Below are positions 56,931 to 64,000 of a stretch of DNA of 64,000 nucleotides, piece by piece. Within the stretch, counting starts at the first letter, position 1; each line of letters begins with the position of its first letter. Origin of the DNA: Eucalyptus grandis (taxonomy: Eukaryota; Streptophyta; Magnoliopsida; Myrtales; Myrtaceae); the NCBI RefSeq assembly GCF_016545825.1, contig NC_052622.1:4965001-5029000 (forward strand), read 5' to 3'. The position numbers and the translations under genes were made by a program. Below the pieces are notes generated by a model, which was given only the letters and a program-made list of their open reading frames with translations, was not told where the DNA came from and made no database searches.

Positions 56931-59655
56931 GAGTACAATCCATTTTTTTTATTTGTAACTGAGGATCCGCCAGGCTTGCTGGGCTTATGCCGAGCAGCTC
57001 ACGGCCTGTAGAGTGCACAGTGCACCCCGAACCAAGCGTCAATACCTCGGGGAAGGCTACACAGAACCCCAATACTAGGACCCCCCCACTAAAGACACTT
57101 TAGCAAAAAATCCTTTTATCATTTACCTTTTCTATATTTTTAAAAACTGGACATATTGTTTACTTGAAAATGTAATACTATACTGTATTTAAAGATAATA
57201 TATCTGTGCATCTTTAATTAGCTCTTCATAGCAACATCCAGCCAAAGGTCACTAACTTTGGAATGTGTTGTTTGAAAAAATTAAGCTTTCGAGGGAAGAA
57301 GTATCCAGGGGGCCCAACCCTGAAGGACTCTGGAGTATTCCGGTCAAAAAAATTTCACACATTTTACCCTTAGCTTCTCTAATATAGATTGATATGAGGA
57401 GTTTGTGATGTTGAAAGCAGCATGGTCCTCATGTAAGCAGCTCGACTTCCTGGACATGACTAGTACGTGGAGAGGTGGGAATGCCAAAATGACGAGGACC
57501 TTTCCCTATATTCGTTCAACCTCAAAGAACTTAAGAACTTTGATGTGGATTTCATGCTATTAAAATTTTCTTGTCACAAGGTGACCTCCATGAGCGCAGA
57601 CACTAGCTTTAGATTTTGAGTGTTATTTCTTGCTATGAAATGTAACACAGGCAAAGTGCGTGTCCAATTTGTTATATTACATGAGTTTGCCCTTAATTTT
57701 GGGATTTGCTCTATTAACACACATCCTACATGAGTTGGCCCTTACTTTTGGGATTTGCTCTATTAACGCACATCCTTCTTCTTTGCTCTTGACACCCTTT
57801 ATTACATCGAATTGGTTATATTAACCCTTATTGTCTCACTCTTGATTTAAGATTATTTGTTTCACCCTTTATTACTGACTCACGGCACCCTTCTATTATC
57901 CCTTGCAATCCCGCTCTTAGTTTAATATTATTTCTTAAGTTTTTTTCTTCTTCTTTTTTTCAATTTTACTAAAAGAAAAGCTTGTTCTTCCACACTCATT
58001 ACATTTCACAGTTTTCTTCATATTTGTCTTCTTCGAAACTTATTCTGACACTAATCATATATTAGAGTAAGGAAATATTAATTTTTCTGCAAATTGTTTA
58101 CTTTACTTTTGTATATTATCCTCACGGTTGCAAATTTTTTTACTTCAAATTTTGGCACAAATTTACGAGAATTTACTCAAAGATTGAATATTGTGGTTAT
58201 TGTATGCATTATACACAATTTACTCAAAGATTATCCTCTTAATTGAGCTCAAATTATTTTTTGAATAATTGTTTCCTAATACAGACAAAAAAAATTAAAT
58301 GTTTCCTAATATAAAAAGAAATATAAAATCATGAACAAAATAATTTTTTTTGCCAGAAAAAAAAATTAGGTAGTTATCTATAAAATAAAATATTTTTTTT
58401 ATTAAAAAAGAGGTGCAATAATTTTGTTCCAAATTGAGAAAGAAAAGGAAAAAACCGAAAAAAGAAGAAATGAAGGCGAGTGTCAATTTTTAAATCAAGG
58501 CCCCACATTAAATATTATTGAAATTATTTGAGAGGGGCATGGGTAGTTGTCTCTAGTAAAAATGAAACAAATGAAAAAAAAAAAAAAAAAAAAAAGAAAA
58601 AAAAAGGTAAGAAATAATAATGCCCGCAAGGTTAGTGTGATCAATTCAATATAATAAAGGAGTAGAAATAGCATGTAGAAACAAATTTATGTTTATTTCA
58701 AAAATACTTTCTTTTCCTCATTTTAAAATAGCTAAAACTTATATTCGCTTCACTTCACTTCACAAAAGTTGTAATAACAAAGATTTTGTAAACCCATACT
58801 CGGAAACACTATTTAATCATTATATTATATTAAAAAATATTTAATCTCCAACAAAGTGATTATGTAATTAGAAATTAGTTGTTAAATCCAAGTGAAAAAT
58901 GGGTCGGCATATGTTGAGGTTCTAGGAAGAAGAAGATGCAGAGGGAGGCTATTGCTACCGAAGAAGAAGGAGACCATTGCGTTCTAAAGACGAAAGCGAG
59001 GAGACTTCGAAGGCAAATCCTTGTAAAATCTGGTCAACTTTCTTGAAAGCCTCGACTGTTACTTGTTGATGATAATCTTTTTTGGCTCATTTGACTGGAG
59101 TGATTTTTGACTGATTGATGAGTTTATGCTTACTGTATAGACAGGATATCACTTTAACATCACTAGATTAAAAATTGGACATGTATTAGCCCCTAAAATG
59201 ATACAGATGTCATTTGACATGCTCATGTTGTCCGTAGATTACTGTATGTCCAATACATTATCACAATCCATCAAGAGCGACTTGTAAATAATAAATTAGC
59301 ATTGGGGTTAATTTATACTTGAGGCACAAATTTTCACGATATAGATTGACAAAAGTATGATCCTGAAAATAACTTGGAGAATTCACTAATGACATCTCGC
59401 TGCTCCAATTCCAATAAATCAATGCCATGTCAATTCATATTAGCCCAAAGTATGATTTCAAAATAAATAAGCGCCATTGCAAGGAATTAATTTTTTTGAT
59501 CGAGCTATGGGGACTATTTTCCCGTATACAATTGAGGAACTTTCCGGTAGTTTTTTTCAGTTATTGATAGAGTTGACTATTTCAGTGTCATACCATTGAC
59601 AAGTACCCATCCCATTTGGTTTATATCTTTCGAATTAGGGTGAAGATACTTAATT
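56931..59655. other. AT-rich intergenic sequence
   Basis: No gene was recognised. A GC-richer 150-bp patch at 56955-57090 looks like the edge of an old element. A 49-bp tandem repeat lies at 57679-57776, and a long A-run at about 58574-58606. Confidence 0.5.
57679..57776. repeat. 49-bp tandem repeat, two copies
   Basis: 57679-57727 and 57728-57776 share ACATGAGTTKGCCCTTA and GGGATTTGCTCTATTAACRC, with about four differences. Confidence 0.85.
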
Positions 59656-59659
59656 AGAA

Positions 59660-60400
59660 AATTTTTGCTCAAATATTGTAAACACTAATGTTGACGACAT
59701 TAAATGTGATGATGCCGAGGTTTTTTTTTTTTTTTTTTTTGTTGAAAATGAAAAGAAAAGCAAAACGAGAAAGTGCCTTATCTAAAACTCACTGCGCTCT
59801 ATTATAGTAACATTCACATCATTTATAATTCCTCGGATATTGCTAGCACTAATGTTGGAAATATAAAACGTGGTAATGCATAGTGTTTTTTTTTCCTTTA
59901 TTGAAAATGAAAAGAACCTGTACCATTTGGGTCCGCATCCGAATCCATCATCACTTCTATTAATTCCAAATTAAATTCGAATTTTGTATTTTAATCGATT
60001 ACATAAATTTCAAGATCATGGACCCCAATAGTAAAAGAACACCTTTCTAAGAACCAACACGGCATTATCGCAGTAAATTTCATATCTTTTATATAAAATG
60101 GAAAGAAAAGCAAAACTAAAAAGTGTGTGTGCCATTTGAGTTCTGATGGGAAGGCATTATAGCTATACTTGGTCAACTAATTAGTTCTATGAACCCATAT
60201 TAAAGTTCCGATAAGCTGATTAGATAAGTACGAGTTCATGAAACACGTTAGGCTTAAAATTCATATTATTTATAATTGCTCCGGTCTTGCATATTATGCA
60301 AGGAGTTTTTTTTTTCTTTTCTCTTTATTGAAAATGAAAAGAAAAGCAAAATGAAAAAGTGACTATGCCATTTGGGTTTCGGTCATAGCCGGAATTTTTG
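59660..60400. repeat. Four diverged copies of a poly-T / GAAAATGAAAAG repeat
   Basis: Copies centre near 59700-59790, 59850-59945, 60085-60160 and 60265-60385. Each carries a T-run, then TTGAAAATGAAAAGAAAAGC or a close variant, then (in three) a GTG.C.ATTTG.GT tail. Spacing is uneven (about 150-220 bp). No gene. Confidence 0.6.
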
Positions 60401-60459
60401 TATTTTCAATTGGTTACACAAATTACAATTTTCAAGGTCACCTTTCTGAAAACCGACTC

Positions 60460-60715
60460 CCGCATCAATATTTGATTGGGCCGGACGTGGCGGGAGCCAC
60501 GTAATCTAACCGAAAAAGGAAAGCTTGCGCTCCACGTCAGTCAAATCGTATCACAGGGGATTCTCTCTCTGTAACGAATCGAATCCGTTAGGATTCTGTT
60601 TGTGTCCGCTGATATGGGAGCTCTCCTCCCTCCTTCCTCTCTCTGCATAAGAATCTGCTCTCATCCTCTTCACGAGTCGTCGTCAGCGTCCTCGCTTTGC
60701 TAATTCATCATCGCA
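60460..60715 (+). promoter_or_regulatory. Promoter and 5'UTR of the plastid-protein gene
   Basis: Upstream of the ATG at 60716 the sequence becomes GC-richer and contains ACGT-core elements: GGACGTGGC (60483) and two CCACGT motifs (60497 and 60534). CT-rich stretches typical of plant 5' leaders lie at about 60560-60660. No strong TATA box was identified, as is common in nuclear genes for plastid proteins. Confidence 0.45.
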
Positions 60716-63700
60716 ATGTTGCAATCGACAGTGATTCGCGCGCCTGCACCTCGCCTTAATCCGGCAAGTGAATGGGCCGGCTCGGCCAGTCGCCCCACCC
60801 CACGCAGCTTCTGCTGCCACAATCTTCCGCCCACATTTCCTCCTCTCTCTACCAGCTCCTTCGTGACCCGGCTCCCCTCCACCGTCGCGTACTGCTCTCG
60901 TGCGCCTGAGCCCAACCCTGATTCCGCGGGGGACCAGCTCGACGAGCCGGACCCCAACGTGCAGAGCCTGAGAGAGAGCAATGGCGGCGGCGAGGGATCC
61001 GATAGGTCTCAGGTGAGTGTTATGAAGGTTCTGAGATCTAAAAATTGGATTTGGAATGAATTCTGAGGATTGTTTGGGAGAGGAAAATGAAGGGAACTGA
61101 GACTCGGAAAATTGAGTTATTGCACGTGGGCTTGATGATCTGTCTCGTTGCCCACAAAATATGTGGGCAGTGAAAGAGAATCGGATTTATCGAACCCTAT
61201 TTTGGCAGGGTATAATCTGTTCTCGTTAAATGTTTGTGCTGTGCGGTATAATACGGCTTAAGCCAGTTACTTTTTCTATTCATGCTAATTGAGGATGGAT
61301 TGGGGTTTTGCTTGCATTGTCCTCGTGTCCCTTGCGTCAAGTTTAAGAAAGTTTGGGTATTTTTGCGGTTATGCCCTGGTGATGTGTGTACGCTTAAATT
61401 GCTTGGATTCCGGAGGTGTGTCTTTTATGAATGTTTATCCTAGTCCTTGGGCTTGTTTCTTTGCAAATTTATTCTCACAGACCTGGATGGAAGGCTTTGT
61501 TGGCTTAGTGTTCCCTCCCCAAGCAAGAAGTTTGGTGAAAGTCACGAGCATTGACGAATTAGTGGATGATGATAGTTTTTAATAGGTTGGGTGATACTAG
61601 TTTTGTTTGGACTCTAGAACTGCCTTCACAATTCTAGCTTAATGCTGTAATTCTAATTTGCATCTCGTCTGAATATCTGCTATTATACTCGAGGAGAAGA
61701 GTATTCTGACATATATTTTGTGGCAGATTCTTGTAATGGGAGTGAATGTCTTTAGTGTACATTAAATGCTCTTTTGATTAGTATCATTTAATACAAATCT
61801 AAAGGATCAATTTGTTGATTACATCTCCATCTGTGGGTGGTTTTTAATGGTCCATCCAATGGGTATCCTTTACGTCATGTGCAGGCATGCTTTTCTGCAA
61901 TCTGTTTCCAGTTTTGATCGCTATAACTTATGAGGTGTCTGCTTTAGACCAAATCTTATGTCGGCATTAATCTGTTTGCTACATCCTTTTGCATCTCTTT
62001 TAACGGACTCAACATATATCCTTATGGATCTCACTTGAGTTGTTTATTAGGATGCTAATATGCTTGAGGACTCTCCCCAACAAGAGTATTTTCGTGGTAT
62101 CCCAATAGAGGTATTGCCTTCTTTTCCCTTCCTTTCTCTAAGGCGTTCATCAATGTGAGGACCCTAATAATTAGGGACGTAATTCATTCTCCATGCATTT
62201 ATTGCCAAGCAAATGCAGAACAATATCCTTTTAGACCAGAGACATCCTTTTGCATCTCTTTTTAACTGGAGTCAACACATATCCTTATGGATCTCACTTG
62301 AGTTGTTTATTAGGTTGCAAATAATATGCCTAAGGACTCTCCCCAACAAGAGTATGTTTATGGTTTCCCAAAAGAGGTATTGCCTTCTTTTCCCTTCCTT
62401 TCTCTAAGGCATGTATTATGCAATAATTAGGGGCGTAATTCATTCTCCATTGCCAAGGAAATGCGGAACAATATCCTTTTAGACCAAATACATCCTTTTG
62501 CATCTCTTTTAACTGGACTCAACATATATCCTTATGGATCTCACTTGAGTTGTTTATTAGGATGCTAGTATGCCTGAGGACTCTCCCCAACAAGAGTATT
62601 TTAATGGTATCCCAATAGAGGTATTGCCTTCTTTTCCCTTCCTTTCTCTAAGGCATTCACTTGTTGTTCTAAGTGATGGCTGTAGCGAGGATGCTTTTTA
62701 GTTTATCGGCTTCAACGAAAATCAATGTGAGGTGCTTATTATGTAATAATTAGGGGGTGTAATTCATCCTCCATGCATTTATTGCCAAGGAAATGCAGAA
62801 GAATATACTTTTGAGCAGCAGAGACCACTTCATCAACTCACTTACGTTGTTGCATTTTTAGTTAGGAGTATTTTTAGGAGTTGATGACTTTTATGGAGTT
62901 GCCCTAGTCGCCATCTTGAATTGCAGTTTTTGGATGGTCTAGATATACAAAGCATTATTTCTCTGCTTTACTTTAGTTTGCGCTCTTTAAATTCCATTAC
63001 TTCTCTCTTCTCTAGTATATTCCCCTGCTAGCGTATTGGAAAAGCTGTTCACGTGAGGAAATTAGAGAGAAATGCAGGGCAATATCATTGGTAAGATTTA
63101 TTGCTTTGGATCTCATTGAAAATATTGCGAGTGCTTCTTGCATGTGGTATAGTGGACCATCAGAGAGAAGTCATTACACTTGGCGAAATTTCTGGTTTTC
63201 TGCATTAGGCGATGAATTATGGTGAGGAGGCATTGGACAATTTTTACCGAGAAATGAGCAAGGAAGTCGAGACAATTCTTCACGAGGGAGACCCGTGAGT
63301 ATTCTCTCTATTTTTCAAGGTTGCGTGGAATTGATCTGTCCTCTCTAGAGGATGACACCAGAGTCAAGACCTAGTTGCTTTCAATTTTTCATTCTGCAGT
63401 TTTGATTACTTTAACATCCAGTTGTAGGAGGCTACCTGAGGAACTCTTCAGGAGGGTGGTGGTCACATGCGTGTCCGAGGACTGCAAGGACAATGACTGC
63501 ATCTACGTGTACGTGCTCCGGAGGCGGAAAGGGAGGAAAGATAGGTCTCAAGTGAGGGCTGCAAAGGTTCGAGTTCTAAAATTTGGATTTGGAGCAAATT
63601 CCAAAGATTGTTTGGGAGAAGGAAAATTAAGGGAAAAGGAAATGAGACTTGGAAAATTGAGTTACTTGCATTTGGGCTTTTGATGATCTGTTTGGTTGCC

Positions 63701-64000
63701 CACAAAATGTGGCAGTGAAAGAGAATCAACCATAGTTTATTGTCAAATTATGTTTAATGTTTGTGTCATAAATGTAATAAGATGGCTTTGGTTGCAGGAA
63801 TCATGCAGAGAAGTAGAAGTAGAGTTTACTATGACTTACCTTGTGGATTATAAGGTGTTTCTCTCTTCATGCTAATTTAAGATGGATCATGTTGTGGGCG
63901 TTTCGCTTGCACTGTGCATTGTTCTATGCTTCAGAACGACCTTGATTGGGGTTCCTGTTTGAGTGCAGGCGAGAGCATTTAATTGGCCTAATGATAAGTT
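60716..64000 (+). CDS. Probable plastid-targeted protein of unknown function, 3' end beyond the window
   Basis: A spliced model fits exactly. Exons: 60716-61012 (99 codons), 62051-62110, 62314-62376, 62561-62620 (one exon in triplicate), 63016-63090, 63209-63294, 63428-63551, 63798-63854, and 63969 onwards. All junctions are AG/GT and phases agree (0, 0, 0, 0, 0, then 2, 0, 0). Exon 1 is rich in Ser, Arg, Pro and Ala with few acidic residues for about 60 codons, like a chloroplast transit peptide. Later exons read IPLLAYWKSCSREEIREKCR, NYGEEALDNFYREMSKEVET, RLPEELFRRVVVTCVSEDCK and SCREVEVEFTMTYLVDYK. I do not recognise the family. No catalytic motif or membrane segment is evident. Confidence 0.75.
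61003..61310 (+). repeat. Intragenic duplicate, copy 1 (exon 1 end and intron 1)
   Basis: This aligns with 63540-63895. Shared tracts include GATAGGTCTCA at the exon end, then GATTGTTTGGGAGA, GGAAAATTGAGTTA, GTTGCCCACAAAAT and TTCATGCTAATT. Confidence 0.85.
61981..62825 (+). repeat. Tandem triplication of about 250 bp containing one exon
   Basis: Units begin at 61981, 62242 and 62490, each at CATCCTTTTGCATCTC. Each carries acceptor-flanking sequence TTGTTTATTAG, a 20- or 21-codon exon, the donor GAG|GTATTGCC, then TTCCCTTCCTTTCTCTAAGG and an AATTAGGG.GTAATTCAT tail. Unit 3 has an extra roughly 75-bp segment after the donor. All three exons are open with phase 0 at both ends. Confidence 0.92.
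63540..63895 (+). repeat. Intragenic duplicate, copy 2 (exon 5' end of donor and following intron/exon)
   Basis: The counterpart of 61003-61310, in the same orientation. It overlaps the last codons of the 63428-63551 exon (KDRSQ against SDRSQ in exon 1) and the next intron. It also contains an insertion with the 63798-63854 exon that copy 1 lacks. Confidence 0.85.

Noticed and set aside
56955..57090. GC-richer patch that could be an rRNA or snRNA piece
   Set aside because: It matches no conserved RNA sequence I know and has no recognisable promoter element. It is more likely part of an old transposon.
61289..61582. 97-codon open frame with a hydrophobic start
   Set aside because: It falls in intron 1 of the plastid-protein gene and has no homology. 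The exon model around it is consistent without it.
1..64000. CRISPR arrays, bacterial operons, tRNA or rRNA genes
   Set aside because: None found. The tandem repeats present are plant-type duplications, and the only tRNA-like matches are 12-base retroelement primer sites.

Overview
This is a window of plant nuclear DNA, almost certainly from a woody eudicot. I lean towards the Myrtaceae or a relative, but nothing here proves it. The evidence for a plant is: GT-AG introns, Ty1/copia and Ty3/gypsy LTR retrotransposons primed by initiator tRNA-Met, hAT and PIF/Harbinger-like elements, and fragments of plant families (ABCA1, PHO1, LRK10-like receptor kinase, L-cysteine desulfhydrase, CYP82-type P450, ABCB transporter, TraB family). 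One 100-N assembly gap lies at 18796-18895. Most of the window is repeat-derived.

Layout. 0.37-4.3 kb: a 3.9-kb non-autonomous hAT-type element (8-bp target duplication, TAGGGGTG-type ends) carrying fragments of at least two unrelated host genes, ABCA1 and PHO1, plus one unrecognised exon. 4.5-18.8 kb: duplicated modules related to the 5' region of LRK10-like receptor kinases, with at least two broken gene starts; the modules are interrupted by a foldback hAT MITE (5.66-6.22 kb), a Ty3/gypsy element (6.70-12.77 kb) and a Harbinger-like MITE (15.86-16.60 kb). 18.9-19.7 kb: the 3' part of an L-cysteine desulfhydrase gene behind the gap. 20.1-21.2 kb: a GC-rich TIR element. 22.4-23.1 kb: a 159-bp tandem duplication and a P450 fragment. 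24.0-27.1 kb: a 3-kb solo-LTR-like insertion. 28.9-34.7 kb: a young copia element with apparently identical LTRs nested in an older, truncated copia.

35.4-53.2 kb holds two host genes on the minus strand, both split by retrotransposons. An ABCB transporter 3' region is cut in an exon by a 5.95-kb copia (36.3-42.3 kb). A TraB-family-like gene is cut in an intron, beside a splice donor, by a 9.6-kb Sirevirus-type copia that carries an extra coding region after pol. 53.6-60.4 kb is mostly non-coding with low-copy and simple repeats.

60.7-64.0 kb is the best host gene: a plus-strand, probably plastid-targeted protein of unknown function running off the window. It has a tandemly triplicated, phase-0/0 exon and an exon-1/intron-1 segment re-used near exon 5. 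The genes do not form a pathway. The story is of transposon capture, nesting and local duplication around a few surviving host genes.
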